Assembly (NCBI GenBank): GCA_958298945.1
Contig: OY282606.1
Coordinates: 88,915,696-88,979,695, forward strand
DNA from: Atherix ibis
Lineage: Eukaryota > Arthropoda > Insecta > Diptera > Athericidae
Reading direction: 5' to 3'
Length of the DNA: 64,000 nucleotides
Both the position numbers and the translations under genes were made by a program. Of this stretch, positions 12,501 through 26,618 are shown piece after piece. The notes beneath the pieces are model-generated. The model was not told the origin of the DNA. It worked only from the letters and a program-made list of their open reading frames with translations, and did no database searches. Numbering within the stretch: the stretch's first letter is position 1; each line of letters begins with the position of its first letter.

Positions 12501-13115
12501 TCGATGTGTACATTTTTATCGATGTATGTGCATTTGTGCTTTAGTGTTTCTCTAAGAAATTTTTATTAAAAGACATTTATTTCGCAATAAATTTTCAATT
12601 AAAAATATTCACAATAGCAGATATTATGATTTTTAAAAATTCCGTTGAAATTTGCAGAATTTGTTATATGCAAAAATATATTTTAATACAAATCAAATTT
12701 AGTAGTTATTATTTGAAATAAAAATAAAGTGAGCAATTCTACACTGCAGACTTGATAATAAAATACTCTTATTATCTAGAAATATCTTTAAATAAAATGT
12801 TTGTCAATTCAAAATTTTTTTTTTTTGGAGATTCAAATGATACATGTTGTAAATTAGAATTAATAAAAGTTTAATTATTTTGTTGTGCATTTTCTGAAAT
12901 ATTAAAAATAGTATCTCTAAGGACAATTATCATATTCCCTTTGCATAAAGCAAAAACAATTTAAAATTGTTATAATTCTATTTGGGAAAGTTCTAAATAT
13001 TTGAAATTTTTAACTCTATTTAAATATTTACTTGTATATGTATATACAGAAGGATTAATTTGATAATTTTTATTCTTAATATTTATCTACAATTGATTTT
13101 TTGACTAAAAAATTA
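9546..13115. other. Intronic AT-rich DNA, no gene recognised
   Basis: Part of the large intron of the cysteine-rich gene. Patches at 10430-10540, 10600-10850 and 11560-11960 are less AT-rich, but give no frame with family resemblance and no splice-bounded exon. Confidence 0.4.
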
Positions 13116-13117
13116 AA

Positions 13118-13195
13118 AACATGGGAAATATTCGTGAAAAAATTATGATTGAAATTCGGTTTGCTGTTGTTGCTTTAATGGACGAAGGTAAATCG
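13118..13195 (+). mobile_element. Possible Tc1-type transposase N-terminal scrap
   Basis: A short frame reads MGNIREKIMIEIRFAVVALM followed by DEGKS. This resembles the first helix of Tc1/Tc3-like transposase DNA-binding domains, in which a [RK]-x-x-[IV]-[VI]-x-L..EGKS motif is common. It ends at a G-rich run (13203-13216). No catalytic part is legible downstream. Weak. Confidence 0.3.
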
Positions 13196-16089
13196 TAGAA
13201 TTTTGGGGGGGGGGAGGGGGTATGTAAAGTAAAAGTTATTTAAGAGAACTGTAGAGCATTTAAGTCGGACCGAAAACCATCATAGTTTACTATGGTCTAC
13301 TAGGACTAAAATTACTAGTTTAGGTGCGAATCCTAGCAAAAGTAATTAGAGACTTACAGCATCAAATCAGTACTGCTAACTACAGTAAAAGGGCTATTGG
13401 GAGCTGTTGGTTTATTTTGGTGCTTAGAGGCTAGAAAAGTAAAACTACTCCCTCAAAATAAAAATAAAACCATTTGATTGGGCTTTATTACATACTAATT
13501 TGGAGTGCTGAAGACTTTTAAAAATTAACTCTTAATTACTGAGTCGAAGTTTCAAATATTTTTATTTTCAAAAATAATCTACGTGAGTTATATTGACGGA
13601 CATTAAATGCTTCCAGAAGATGCGGTGCCAATTGTTAAGCTCAATTATGGTTTTGGTTACTTCTCTACGGATAAAATATGTAATTTGGTGCAAATAGCGA
13701 AAAAATTTTTATCAAAAAGTTATAATTAAATATTTTTAAATACCAATGCATTTTTATTAAGACTTTGGTTTATTCGTAAAGGATTCGTTATACAACATAG
13801 AAATTTGCTATAATATGCTCGTAAGAAAAAAATCAGTCTTTTTGGAAAATACAACATTTGTGGAATAGGATAAACAGATAAGAATGTGAAAGAACTGTCA
13901 ATTTTCTAAGGAAGCCTAGTTGAGAATACTGACAATACTGGGGAAAAAAAACTAATTAACCCGGATGCCTAGAATCGCACAATTTATCATCAAACGCAAA
14001 AGTGGTTTTTCATTGAAAAAGAAATTTGAGAATTTTTTTTTAATATTGTAATTTTAATTTGATAATAATAAATGCATAAAAAAAAATTTATTTTTTTTTC
14101 ATAATAAAGTTTAAAATTAATATAGTTTTTGAAAACATAAATTTTTTGTTTGTTTTTTTTTTCAATTTAATTTTGAGTTTTATTGAATTTTCCCCTTAAA
14201 AAACCAAAGTGTTCGGTCTAATTTTAGCCGTGAGTTTATTTACTTATTTATAACTACTAATCTATTAAAGGACAATTTTTTTTTTACAGTAAAATTATCA
14301 AATAAATATAAAAATTAGAAAAATAACTAAAAATTCGTATTGCTACATAAGTCCATGTTATAAAAATTATCTCGTTTTTATTTTATTGTATAAACATTTA
14401 CCATATATCTAATGCACAAAATGTACAAAATAAATAATCAAAAAATTAGGTTATTTAAGAATAGGCTTAATTATTCTTAACCTAGTTTAAAACTAAGTGG
14501 ATTGCAAGAAGACTATCTTCTAAATAACCTGGTAAGCGTATGGTAGATAGATAAAAACGAGTACATAAATCTATTACTAAATGGTGAAAGTAAATTAGTT
14601 GAGATGCATTCTGGATGTAGCATAGAAATGAGAAAATTCAATAACGGTGAGTATTTAGAAATAGAAATTTTTTCCATCACCAATAATTATTACGAGTACT
14701 TTTTTTCACGTTAATTTTGTCTTCTTTTTAAAATTTTGTATTATTTATACTTTTCTGGATAGAAATACTAATTAAAATATATAAAATGGTATATTTTATA
14801 ATTATATTTTAATTAGTTGATGTTGATGCTTTGCTAGTTTTTTAATTTATAGTTGAAAAAGTACAGCCCTGTTCATTTACAAGTTATCAAATATATATTT
14901 TAGTAAAATAAGAATTAAATTTCATTTTAAAGCACAAAAAACTAGTTAAAAATTCCAAAGTGCCTAAATTTATTTATACTAAAAATATAAAAATTTCTCA
15001 GATATAACATTCTTAATACTTTGCATTACTATTAATAGTTAAAAATATAGGTTAAAAATTTAGTATATGTAAAAAATTATTGAAAAGAAATTTAGTGAAA
15101 ACTTTACTTTGATTAATTGTATTAATTTGTAATAAATCCAAATTAATTTATTATTTCAAAAAAAAAAAAAAAATTACTGCATAAAATTTTGTTTGATTTC
15201 TCCAAAAGATTTTCCATTTATTATATTTGTATAACATACACCTGTGATGGTCAAATAATTCATTTTCAAATATTTATTCAAAGTAGAAAAGAGTGAATAA
15301 TTCAGAAAATATTATTTAAACTTAAAAAATCGTATGATGGTCAACCATTAATAACTGCAAAGGAGAATTTTCTTTTTGAAATTGATCGTCTCAACAACTT
15401 TACACATTTTGACGGTGTTTAACATTTAAGCTCAGCCAACGCACAAATATTGAATTTATGAATGCAATCAAGTTTTGAACTTAGCTCCTAAGGAGAATGA
15501 AAGAATGTCTTATGTAGCACGTTTTGTCTTATTTAAGAATGAATGGTAGTGTCGGAAGGTGTGGTACAGCTAACAGATGAATGCATCTTGCAGGCTTTGA
15601 AACCGGTAACTGCTATAACATTGGTATTGGCATTGGCACACAGATCTTAGAGTAGCATTACTCCATCCATACTATACCATATGACAATACCTCAGCACCT
15701 CAGGTTATCCTATTCCAAAATGGGAATTACATTCCACAAATAAGCATACTCACTTCGAAAAGTGCTCAGATTGCCGGCATCCACTAACCAATAGTTAACA
15801 TATTTGAGGTGTGCTTTATAGCGTGAGACGTATTCCTATGCGAAGATGAATTTACTGTTATGTTCTGTGAAATTGCTTTCCGTAAACGATTCTGACATGC
15901 AACTTGGACTTAAAAATCCATCGGTCGGTTAATTCCATTGAGGTCATTGTTTCATTTGACAAATAAATGCGTGAACTGTTGTGCCCATACTATGATTATT
16001 GCGAAAATTCTAATTTTATAAGCAGGTAAAAATGAAAAATTATAAAATCAAATAAATTAATTAATTTACTAGATGTGGCAGAAAATTGA
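13196..16089. other. Intronic DNA, possible ancient transposon debris
   Basis: Contains a G-run at 13203-13216 and, at about 14857, a sequence AAAAAGTACAGCCCTGTT resembling the end of the family A transposons. The 15.5-16.0 kb patch is less AT-rich but shows no legible frame. Confidence 0.35.
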
Positions 16090-16795
16090 TGAGATAAACA
16101 TCACCGGGAGCGATTTGGCAACAATGTTAGTCCCTTTGAGACGTGGCAGATCAAATTTCCTATAAGTGTGTGACCCTAAAGAGCATGATATTTTTTTGTA
16201 GTTCTAACAAAGGCATTACGAAAAGTGCAATTAAATTTTATGTAAAGCTAGGGGAATTGACGAGCTCGACTTATAGAATGGGAAAAAACTAATTTTTATT
16301 AAAACAGCACAAGTTGTTCAGTTATATAAAGCATTTTTGGACGTCGGAGAAGCTATGGAAGACTAACCTTGCTTATTGAAAACTGATGAACAAGTAAGGG
16401 TTCTTGTAAGCATTTTTATTTAAAAAATCCTTGAAAAGCTCAGAAGAGGAGTTATGCGCTTCAGATCGGATTTTGTAAACACTTGAGTGATAGCACCCCG
16501 GCCATCGCCATCAATGAGTTTTTATCGGAAAAAGAATATCTTTGGCTCCTTAACCCCTCTTTTTACATAATTGCAGCCTGATTTTTGTTCTTTGATCAAA
16601 AACCACTTAAAAGGAGGTCATATTGGTACTCTCGATAGCATTCAAAAGGATTTAACCGAGAGGCTAAAATTGATTCCATTTAAAGCCTTCGAAGAGTGGA
16701 AACGACACCTCCACTTATGTATATGCATCCTATGGAACGGAAGATGTTATCGGCTTATAGGCATATGAGTAGACCATTTGATTTAATATAACCCT
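16090..16795 (+). mobile_element. Internally deleted mariner-type element
   Basis: The N-terminal part is legible near 16215 (AIKFYVKLGEL, the first helix of a mariner-type transposase) and near 16345 (KAFLDVGEAMED). The C-terminal part is legible at 16585-16710 (HLKGGHIGTLDSIQKDL, then LIPFKAFEEWKRHLHLC). The DDD core is missing or scrambled. Same group as the pieces at 1-365 and 2861-3415. The ends were not fixed by TIRs, so the boundaries are estimates. Confidence 0.65.
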
Positions 16796-19009
16796 AAAGA
16801 AAAAAATCTAAGGACGTGAAAATAACCCCATAGAAAAAAATCTAAGGATGTGAAAACTTCGTCTGCGATAAGTCCCTTGTTTCAACTGCTGTGTGGCAAA
16901 TCGTACCATTCTGTTGAAAATATATATTGTCCTGGACCATATCTTCCAAATGAAGCCAAAAAAAAATCGTTTATCATCGGTCGATACCTCCTGCCATTGA
17001 TAGGATGATGCCGCCTAACCAAAATCCACACCAAACCAGTTAGTTTTCCTGGATTAGAAGGAAGCTTTTGGAACTGTGGTTCTTTGTCTTAGATCTGATA
17101 ATTTTGCTGGTTTAAATTTATGTATTTATAGGGCCTATAAATACCCTTGCTTGCTGAAGATCTCGACGTATTGTGGAATCGGTAGTTTTTTTCTTAGGAT
17201 TAAATGATAGCCATAACAAAACTCAAATGTTGAATAATATAACTTCCATTAATTAATTAAAATAATTTGGTGAATTTTTTTTATCTACAATACCTTTGCT
17301 TAAATACACAAAAAAATATTCAATTTTTTTTCTAAATTTCTAAAAATTAAATTGAAATTATCATAATTTTAAAATTAATTTAAATGAACGCAATGAATTT
17401 TTTTTTAAATTACACTTTTTAATTAAAAAAGAACTAGTATTTTTATGATATATTAAATTATTTTGATTGATTAAAATAAAGAAAGTTTCAATTTTTTGAT
17501 TAAAATTAGAAATTTTGATTTAAAATTCAGGTCTTCATTGAATATGGTAATATCAACAAAAAATTTAGGGCTAATTTTAATTACTATTGGCCTACACATT
17601 TTTTTGTTGTTGCATAGTTTTGCGAAAGTTTTGATTTATTCATCTGACAACTTTGATTTAATTTGGTTATTTTTTTAGTAAATGATATTAAATTAGAAAA
17701 TCTATACTTAATTTAGAAATATAAAATTACTATGATTACCGGATTAATCAAAAATTTTGTATTTCTAATCAATAAAACTTTTCGAATTTTTTAGAAAACA
17801 AATATTTTGGAATATTAAATTATATTTGACATGTTTGTGCAAAAGAATTATGTTAATTTTAAAATAGTTTTTAGTATTTTACCGATTAGACATTTGAATC
17901 ATATTAAATATTTATTGAAGATTGCTACCAAATTTGTTGATAGTAACTGTGAAATTTTGACTGTATTTAATAAAATATTAATCGTTTTAGTATTTTTTGT
18001 GCTCAATATTTTTTTTTTATTCGGTAATAAATTATCAAAAAAATATATGACCAAATTAATATACGAAAATCAAGAAAAACAAATTTTCTATTCTGAATTA
18101 AAAATATCGATCAAAATAATATGATGAAATTGTATCACAAAATGGAACAGTGTCAATGAAAGTTATCCAACATTTTTTTAAAAATCATCTATGAATAAAT
18201 GTTTACGGAAATATTTAAAAAAGCTTTCCAAAAAAGGAATTTGTAACAATTTTTTTTTTTGGAAAATTTATGAGTTAATGGAAAAATAGAAGAATTTTGT
18301 TTAAGTTTGATTTAGTGTACCGTATTTTAAATTAGAAACAAGAAATTTAGTTTTATTTTAGGTAAATGTTAAAAATAAATATTTTTCAGATCGAAATTTT
18401 TTTCTTTATTGAATAATATTGACTTTTAAAAAAATAACTACAGATTGAAAATATTTAACTATAAACATTTGTTTTGAATTAAATAAGAATTTACCTTATT
18501 CCATACAATTAATTTTTTTTACTAAATGCTCTATTACGTGTATAAGACTTTTGTATAGTCAAATAAAACTTAAAAATATATTTGCTATAAAAAAATAATG
18601 TATGATGGTTCTTGTAAGTGTACAGATGTCAACAGCTTTTTTTTTGTAAACTTCCAAACAGAAACTTTTCTATATACCAACAACATCAAATAGACATTTA
18701 TAAAAAAAAGAACATAACATAATATCATACATAATTTCAATTCATATAATACTAAATGAAAACGAGATTTTGTAGAATGTTTCTTCGTATTTTTCTATTC
18801 AGTGAATCTTAAGCCATTATCAGATGGCCAATTAATACTTAATACTCTTTCCGGTGTTGTTTATGTTTTGTTTTTAATAGTGTACATTATTTGATGCGAG
18901 AAATTCTCTTAAATCGTATATATAGTATACTTAAAAAGTTAACGTAAATACTTTTGTAATATAAATAAAAATTTTATTTGTAGTTTGGTATAAATTAAGT
19001 AATGAGACT
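16796..19009. other. Intronic AT-rich DNA
   Basis: Dominated by A/T runs. Two hydrophobic low-complexity frames (17496-17678 and 17831-18124) are open but lack codon or family support. Nothing else is recognised. Confidence 0.4.
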
Positions 19010-20460
19010 TGGAAAGTATAGTATAATTGTTTTGATAGAAATTTAGCAAATATTTTGATAAACAATTATATTTATTTAGATAAATATTTGGCATTTTACA
19101 TTATAAAAGATTTAAATATTAAAAAATGCCTTAAATTTGCGTTGAAGATACGCCAATTGAGTGCTGGAAGAAAACACTCTTCAGATGCGGATTTTTAAAA
19201 CAAAGTTTTCTTAATTTACTTAGTAAAATTATTATATATATTGCTCAAAAAAATCACAAATAACAATTGTATATAAAGGCCATTGTATCTTCGAAAAGGG
19301 ACACCGTCTAAAGTTGAAATTAGCATTTCTAAGCAGCAAAAACGATTATCGTCAATTCTCATCGCTATTGCCTTATTGTAACCGATTTTTTTCGTTCTTT
19401 ATTTAAATTTGAGTTTAAATTATATATGGTTCTAATAAAATGGCGTCACAAATGACCAAACATGATAAATTTTGCTTTATAGGACTATGTAAAAAATTGT
19501 ATACGAGGTCTATTCAACAATTTTGAATTTCTGCGGGTTACGTATATTCGATTTTCGATTTTTTTATGGTGTTATATTGGTACTTATGTCTCTCACTTAT
19601 GCCGACAAGTTCGGCCATTTTGAATATTCAGTTAATTTTTGCACGTGTTTTGGCTCGTCTTCGATTTTTGCTCAATTTCGACTTAAAACAGCATCGCATT
19701 AACATTGCTAAGGAGCTGTTGGACTCTGTCAGCGACAACCCAAATTTGCTCCAGAGGGGTCATAAATGGTGACGAATCATGGGTTTATAGTTATGACGTG
19801 GAAACGAAAGCTCAATCATCCCAATGAAAGCTGTCGCACGAGCCAAGACCAAAAAAAGCGCCAAGTTCGGTCGAATGTGAAGATTTTGCTTACAGTTTTC
19901 TTCGATTGTAGGGGCTTGGGGCATCATGAGTAGAACGGTATTGCCACAGGGTAGAACGGTCAATAAGGAATATTATCTGCAAGTTATGCGCAAGTTGCGC
20001 TAAGCAATCCGCCAGAAACGCCCGGATTTGTGGGAAAACAAAAATTGGCTTTTGCCATTTTTGGTCAAAAAACAACACACTAATATTGCCGCAGCTACCG
20101 TATTCCTTAGATCTGGCCCCCTGTGACTTTTTCTTATTCCAGAAACCGAAGAGCCTCATGAAAGGACGACGCTACGCTACGATTGAGGAGATAAAGACGA
20201 CATCGAAGGAGGAGTTGAACAAGATCACAAAAAATGATTTTTTGAAGTGCTTTGAGGATTGGAAAAAACGTTGGCACAAGTGTATAATATCTGGTGGGGA
20301 TTGCTTTAAAGGAGACAAAATAACTATTCATGAATAAATAAATAATTTTTGAAAAAAACACAAAATTCGCGATACTTTTTGAACAGACCTCGTATGTCGA
20401 CAATCCTCAAACTTTAGAGCAATAAAAAATCAACATCCGTCAAGTATTGATGAATGTTTA
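19010..20460 (+). mobile_element. Family A Tc1/mariner remnant split by a mariner
   Basis: The left part (about 19010-19501) starts with GAAAGTATAGTATAATTG, a decayed version of the family A end. It contains blocks shared with 7440-7560, such as GTGCTGGAA and TTTTCTTAA. The right part (20395-20460) continues the same transposase: across the removed insert the frame reads KKLYVDNPQTLEQ, with the mariner 19504-20392 inserted inside the TAT codon at a TA. The sequence after it, INIRQ, is also shared with the copy at 7310-7965. Confidence 0.65.
19504..20392 (+). mobile_element. Non-autonomous mariner nested in older transposon
   Basis: Starts CGAGGTCTATTCAACAA and ends ...TTTTTGAACAGACCTCG, giving imperfect inverted ends. 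It is flanked by TA at 19502-19503 and 20393-20394. At 889 bp it is about 0.4 kb shorter than a full mariner. Transposase pieces in plus orientation: HRINIAKELLDSV, GDESWVYSYDVETKAQS through frameshifts, VLPQGRTVNKEYYLQVM, then LAPCDFFLF, MKGRRYATIEEIK and FEDWKKRWHKCIISGGD. The stretch encoding the HHDN block is deleted, so it cannot make active enzyme. It is the same family as 62725-63633 but with different internal deletions. Confidence 0.88.
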
Positions 20461-21344
20461 GATTATAAGTAAATAAATCATTTTCACATACAAATAGATA
20501 CTTTTACTTTGGCTCAACTTAAAGTATTTTTTTATGAGAAATAAAATGATTTATTTTATATTAATTTATAAATAATATCATAAGTATATAGTATTACTAT
20601 TAATATATAGTAAACAACAACAAAAAATGTCTTTTTAAAATTTTATTAATATAAAATTTTTTAATATGAATTTGGCTAAATTTTTTATATTATAATTTTC
20701 CAATATATTGTAAAAAATGTTCAGATTGATAACAACTTGTAAAAGAGATAAATACTTTTCTTAACTATACGATATTTTATTATTAAATTATTCAAATATA
20801 TTTTACGGTGACTATTGGCATAGAGAATAACGCACGTTCCTAAAAAGTTATTATAGATTCATGGTCAATGCCGGTCCGAATGGTTAGTATGCCGGTTAAA
20901 AGTATAGTTTGTTAATAGTTTTGTCTATATTATAATATTAGGTGATGGTTGAGAGAGCTGGTCAGGTATGGGTGATGACTTGTTACAATGCCGTTATTTC
21001 CATATATGTCCTCCGTATACAGTAGGTCAATAACGGGTTCTTACCGATTTGTGATCATATCGAAAGTTTAGTTTAGCAGCTCACGGAAATTCCTCGTTGT
21101 ACGCATTATTATCGAATGTCGTTCAATGCACTTTATTCCAACTAAGAGTTTTGGTTTTTTATGTTTTTCTTTCTTTTTTTTAAAAATATATTTCTGATTT
21201 TACTTAAATTTTATTGGTAATTATGGTATATTTGCATATATTGTGTAGGTTGTATAATCTATATTTGATATAAAAATTAAAGCTTTATTCGATGAAAGTG
21301 TGTTAAATGAACAGACATTTCCAACGCATATGAATAATAATACT
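20461..21344. other. Intronic DNA, nothing recognised
   Basis: AT-rich apart from a patch at 20810-21130. That patch shows no frame with family resemblance, no tRNA-like fold and no repeat relationship that I could see. Confidence 0.4.
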
Positions 21345-21990
21345 GAAGATATAAAATATATGAGGTGTGCTAGAAAAGTAGTGAGACTTTTGAGCAGATA
21401 TACTATATATCGGCGGAGGCGTTCAACTGAAATATCCTCCAACTGCTCGGTTACTGTTCTTTGTATGTTTTCGACAGTATCAAAATTACATCTTTTTTAG
21501 TTTTTTTTTTTATCTTGAGTAACAAAAAAAAATCACTTGAACTGTGGTGATCATATTGGAAAATCACAAGAATCCCTTTTGTCAAAAAAAGGCTGGTTGT
21601 TATAGAGAAATGTTTGCAATAAACCCTTTTTCTAAGCCTTCCAACTCACTACTCCTTAGCATCATTTTTAATCTAATCTCAAAAGAGCCTTCATTCCTTC
21701 CTTATTTTTATCAGGTTTCGATATTAAGGCCTCAACCTACCCCCCCCCCCCCTTCCACCCCCGCAACCTTAAGCAAGATTCTTGGTCTTCTAAAAAATTC
21801 TCAATAATACCGAAAAATTTGTCCTCTTGATAAGGTACGTTCTACCATGAACTTGTTGTAGCTTTCTTAAAAAATTAATGCGACACTCTTGCTCCGAATT
21901 TCATTGGCTTATTTTTTGTAACGCACTACCAAAAAAACAACTTCACTTATCGTGCTCTTTAGGATCGCATAGTTATCGAAAATTTGTATC
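21345..21990 (-). mobile_element. Degraded mariner-type remnant
   Basis: Shares its right-hand block with the copy at 51550-52245: AACGCACTACC then AAAAAACAACTTCACTTAT here, versus AACGCATTACG then AAAAAACAACTTCGCTTAT there, in both cases followed by a CTCTTTAGG/CTCTAAAGGG-type segment. The left end GAGGTGTGCTAGAAAAGTAG resembles a transposon terminus. The coding content is unreadable. It contains a C13 run at 21740-21752. Confidence 0.45.
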
Positions 21991-24499
21991 CCACGTCTAG
22001 GAGTTACCATGTACCGACAATGACGGTGTTTATTTTTGATTTGAAAATTTTTCATATTTTTCTTTTGTAAAAAAAGAGTTTTTTTTTTTTTTTTTTTTGT
22101 AAAAATACACTTTTCTGCTAATTACTATCAAAATCAAAATAAAATTTTTTTAACTTATCAAATAGAAGATAGGCTGCAGATTTTTTTTTTTTGAATTGAT
22201 AATCGCCAATAAAATGATTGTTAATCGAATTTCTGCTAAAAAAAAAAAGATTCTTGAAAAATAACCTTCCTAAAATGTCACATTCCCAAAATCTTTTTCA
22301 AAAATACCTATTTTCACTATTTAATTAGAATTGAAAGAAATTTATTGTATTTTATTAATTAATTGTCATATAAAATATAAGTGAATAATGGCTTTTTTTT
22401 TATTCTAAAATATGTATTATTAATATTTATATTGTTAGATTGATAATAGTAAGAAAAATTATTCAAAAAAAAAAATAATAATAATAACTCAAAGTGTCTA
22501 TAACTTTCATTCTAATTCAAAGTAAATTATCGTCACTATTATTACGTGTAGTTAAGAGAGTATGATGGGTAGGGGGATAAATGGGATGAACAGAGAGATT
22601 ACCAAACAAGTCGTCTGCATAGTAGAAATGAAGCGCAATTGAATTGTTGATGGTCATGCTGTTAATGAGAGAAAAATCATCGAAAGGTGAGGAGAATTAT
22701 TTGCGGTTGTCCAAAGAAGTCTTCCATCAACGGAATAAATACACGTACGTGGGTATGGGTAGAGATACACCATACCAGAAGAATAAAACGTAGAGCCGAA
22801 AAGAAATGAATGCGGAGAGATTTAATTGACATCAAAAATATGATAAGTTAAAAAAAAACCAACAATTATTATTAAAATTCTTCTTGCACCCAATTTAGAA
22901 TCCATTTATCAACCTTCGATCGTAATTATTGTCATTTTCTCATGCCGCTTTCTTCCAGGTTATATCGCCTGATTCATAGTACTATGACCATCGTTTCTGT
23001 TTCTTTCTCTGTCTAATTATTTTCCTATATCTCTCTTTGTACATCTCATTATGACCTAATTTTAATTTTTGGCAGCAAACTGTCGATAATGATCTGTACA
23101 GTCAGTCAGCAAAATTCCTTGAAATAATTTCATCTTTCCACTTGAATTTATAATTTTTATCATTTAACAGCTTGGAAATTAATTTTTTTTTTTTTTTTAT
23201 AGTTTTGTGTTTAGTTTTTTTTTGTTTTTTTTTCTTCTTTTTTTTTTGCACATATATAATTTCTATTCTATATAACAGTATAGAATATTATATGCGAATT
23301 AATGGTGAATTTGAGCATTTAAATGAACACTTTCATAATTTGGACCATGTCAGGCAGACAGGTACTTGTACTCCTTTGGTTAGTTTACCTTTAATGATAA
23401 ATTGAGGTCTTCTTATTATTAGAAAATCAATGATTTCTTTTAGATACACCGTTAGTACTTGTATGTATATTATTATAATAACAACTGCGCCAAGTGAATT
23501 CAGATTCTTTTCAAATGCGTTTGAGGTCAATATGTAGTTTAGCCGGATATATATGCTAATGTATAAATTATGGCTAAGTTGATTTTTATTTTCGCTTCAA
23601 TTGAAAATTAATTTCAATATAAATGAGAATAGCCCCATATAATAGCACCATGTATAGTATATAATATTATTATTTTTAATATATAATTTAGCCGTATTTT
23701 ATTTCATGAAATCTAAATCGCATTTTAAAATTTAATAAATAACAACAACAACAACCACAATAACAACAAAACTTTATATAAGAGCTTCTATTTTGTAAAT
23801 TACCTTAAATTATTATTAAATTATTAATACATTATTTCGGTAAAATTTCAAAAATTCATTTAAATGAGATTTGATTTAGAATTCTATTAAATATTGGTTG
23901 AAGATTTTAAGTTGAAGATTTCATTTTACAGTAAAGAAATTTCATTAATTTTTTTGTACTTTTTCTTCTTTTTTTTTTTTTTGGTTCCTCTTTGATGAGT
24001 ATGATATCAATTAGTGTCAGAAGTACAGACGTACACATACTGACAAAAATATAAAGAATATAGAGAAAATTGAATTCTTAAGAATTATATTTGCTAATCT
24101 TTAGCTAATATGCTTTTGGCTACAATGAAAATAAGAAATCTTTAAGTAATTTCATGTTTGCTTTACAAATTTACTATTGAAAACTTCATTTCGAAAGAAA
24201 TTATTAAAAATTCAATTTTATTCGAAATTAAAAAAGAATATTCTTTTAAAAAAATTACTAAAACTAGTAGAGGATTACTAAAAATCAAATAAAATATTTA
24301 AATTTAAAATAAAAATGGAAGATATTACAATATTTTTATTTTTTAATTAAATTGATAATAATTTTCTTTAAATTTTTCCTACAATATTTTAAGAAAATAT
24401 TCAAAAAAAATTAAATTTTCCTCAACCAAATTTCAATAGTACAAAAGATTTAAGCAAGAAACTTGCTTATTCATCTTATAAGAAATTATCAATTTTATA
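21991..24499. other. Intronic DNA with long T-runs
   Basis: Homopolymer T-runs near 22080-22098 and 23180-23245, and a less AT-rich patch at 22540-23110. No splice-bounded frame or RNA gene was recognised. Confidence 0.4.
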
Positions 24500-25200
24500 A
24501 TTAGATAAAAGTATAACCTTATCATTTCATTGTTGTTAAATATATATTTTATTTAAAATAATATTTATTTAGTATATAGTTTGCTATTATATATTACAAA
24601 ACAATTAATTACGAAAAAATGTTGTAAAATGGTAAAGACTTACTAGAACAAAAAGTTTTGGATACAGAATTTTTTCTACAATAAGACTTATTTCTTGTTT
24701 GGTGGTTACGTTAATAGGTGAAATTATCATATATATTACTTTAAAATCACATTTGTATAAGTGACTTTGGGGAAAAGCCACAGTATTTGCAATTTTTTGT
24801 ACATTTTATTCTGAAGTTGTCCTTAGTCCAGACTACTTTGAAATGTTAATTCTGAGCCCTATGCTCATATGATAACCAACTTTTTTCTTAAGATCTGAAC
24901 TAAAAGATTTTCTTGACTATATATGATTTAAATAATAAAATAAATTTTTAAATTTTATGATGTCAAACGCCCTCCAAGCTATTACGATTTGATGCCGTTG
25001 GGCTTTTTCTTGTGAGGCTACATAAAAATATTATATTTACGTAAATAATCCTTCAATTTTAGAATATTTAAAAATTTAACTTTAAAATATTAAATATTAA
25101 AATTCAACAAGCATAACAGTGTGAAATATGCGAAAAATTCATCAGAAACTATCTTAAAAAGGTAGAGTCCTATAAAAAGTCTCCACACTATTAACAGAAC
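24500..25200 (+). mobile_element. Family A Tc1/mariner remnant
   Basis: The left end resembles the copy at 7310 (AAAAGTATAACC, then TTATTTAAAATAATATTTAT and TAGTTTGCTA). The C-terminal part of the transposase is legible at about 24975-25040 as YDLMPLGFFL followed by a stop and GYIKILYL, corresponding to CDLTPLDFFLWGY of the family. The D to G change removes the last catalytic acidic residue. Confidence 0.6.
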
Positions 25201-26618
25201 GAAAAAAAGCAATTATTTATGGTTATTAAAATATTATTTTTCCTAAGTATATATTAGATATATTATAGAATATATTATTTTATATCATTATAGCATTATC
25301 ATGTTTTTTTTTTTGAGTAATATTTAACTTATAATTATAGAAAGTGTCAGATTTATAGTTTTATTTTCTATAAAATACAATTTTTTATAGAAATATAATT
25401 TTTGTATTTTGTTTTATTTACTGTTTATACTTTTCTAAAACTGTATTACAAAAAAAAAAAACTTCAAAAACTAAGAAATTTCTTACATGTATAATTAGAT
25501 GGTTCATTGATATTCATACACAATGAATATAAATTAATAAGCAACTTTAAATAGAGCCAAGATAGTAGAAGTTTTTTTTTAAAAAAAAATTAATCAAAAT
25601 ATGAAAATGGAACAATTTATGAATATTTATTATCGCAAAAATTCCAAAAAGTTTCTATTCAATTGCAAATTATACATATTTATTAGTATCATCTAAGTAT
25701 AAGCAATCTAGTTGACCGATATCTCTTATAATTGATTTAAAATAATGACGATAAATGGTCTTATCCCTTTTATTTAAGTTGATTTACATCTAATATATTC
25801 TACAATACTTTGGAATATCTACAATTTATAGAATATGGTATCTACAACTAACTATAACCATATGCAATGGAAAATAGTAAATATATACGACATGTTAGAC
25901 AACAATAAATGCACTAAAAGAATTCTGTTTAGAAGAGTTTTCTGAAATGAAAACCATGTAATTTCTTAACCAATTACCATTCTTTCAACTGGTATTAAAT
26001 TGAATTGAAACTGAAGAATCTACTCGTCTACTAAAGATGGAATCTGAACTAAAATCAAGAAAAACAGAAACTAGTGAAATTCCATTTAAATTACTCGAAT
26101 GCTTTTTTAAATAAAAATAAAAAAACGTGCTATGTTACTTATGTTAATTCTTTTGATTGTAGGTTTTTTTTTTTAAATAAAAAAAATACCTTTTGATTGG
26201 CACGTGCTTGTTATTATAATTGCACATGTACTCCATATAAAACACGACATGATATGATAAGTAGAGGTTGAAATAAGAGTTTTATATTTTCTTATCTTTT
26301 TAATTTAAAATATTTTTTTTTTAATGATTCCATAATATAATAATTAAATAAGTAAGAAATTTATTATATGTAAATTTTAATCAACTATTTAAATTTTTTT
26401 TTTTAACTAAAAGAATTTTTACAATTCAATACTTTACATTTTAAGCAATTTTTTTTGCATTTTTGTTTTATTTTTAATATAGAATACTTAACTTTTCCTA
26501 TATTATTTAAAATTTATTTATAATTAAGTTTAGTTAATCGTAATGAAAGATGAGAAAGTTAAGAATTTCATTTTATATATTGTAGTACTGAATATAAATT
26601 AGATCAAATGCTACTTAC
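25201..26618. other. Intronic AT-rich DNA
   Basis: The first part (minus-strand sense) of the large intron of the cysteine-rich gene. Nothing recognised beyond A/T runs. Confidence 0.4.

Noticed and set aside
17496..18124. Two hydrophobic frames that might be a degraded membrane receptor
   Set aside because: Composition is what random AT-rich DNA gives (Ile/Leu/Lys/Phe/Asn). No conserved motif of odorant or gustatory receptors could be read, and no splice-bounded exon.
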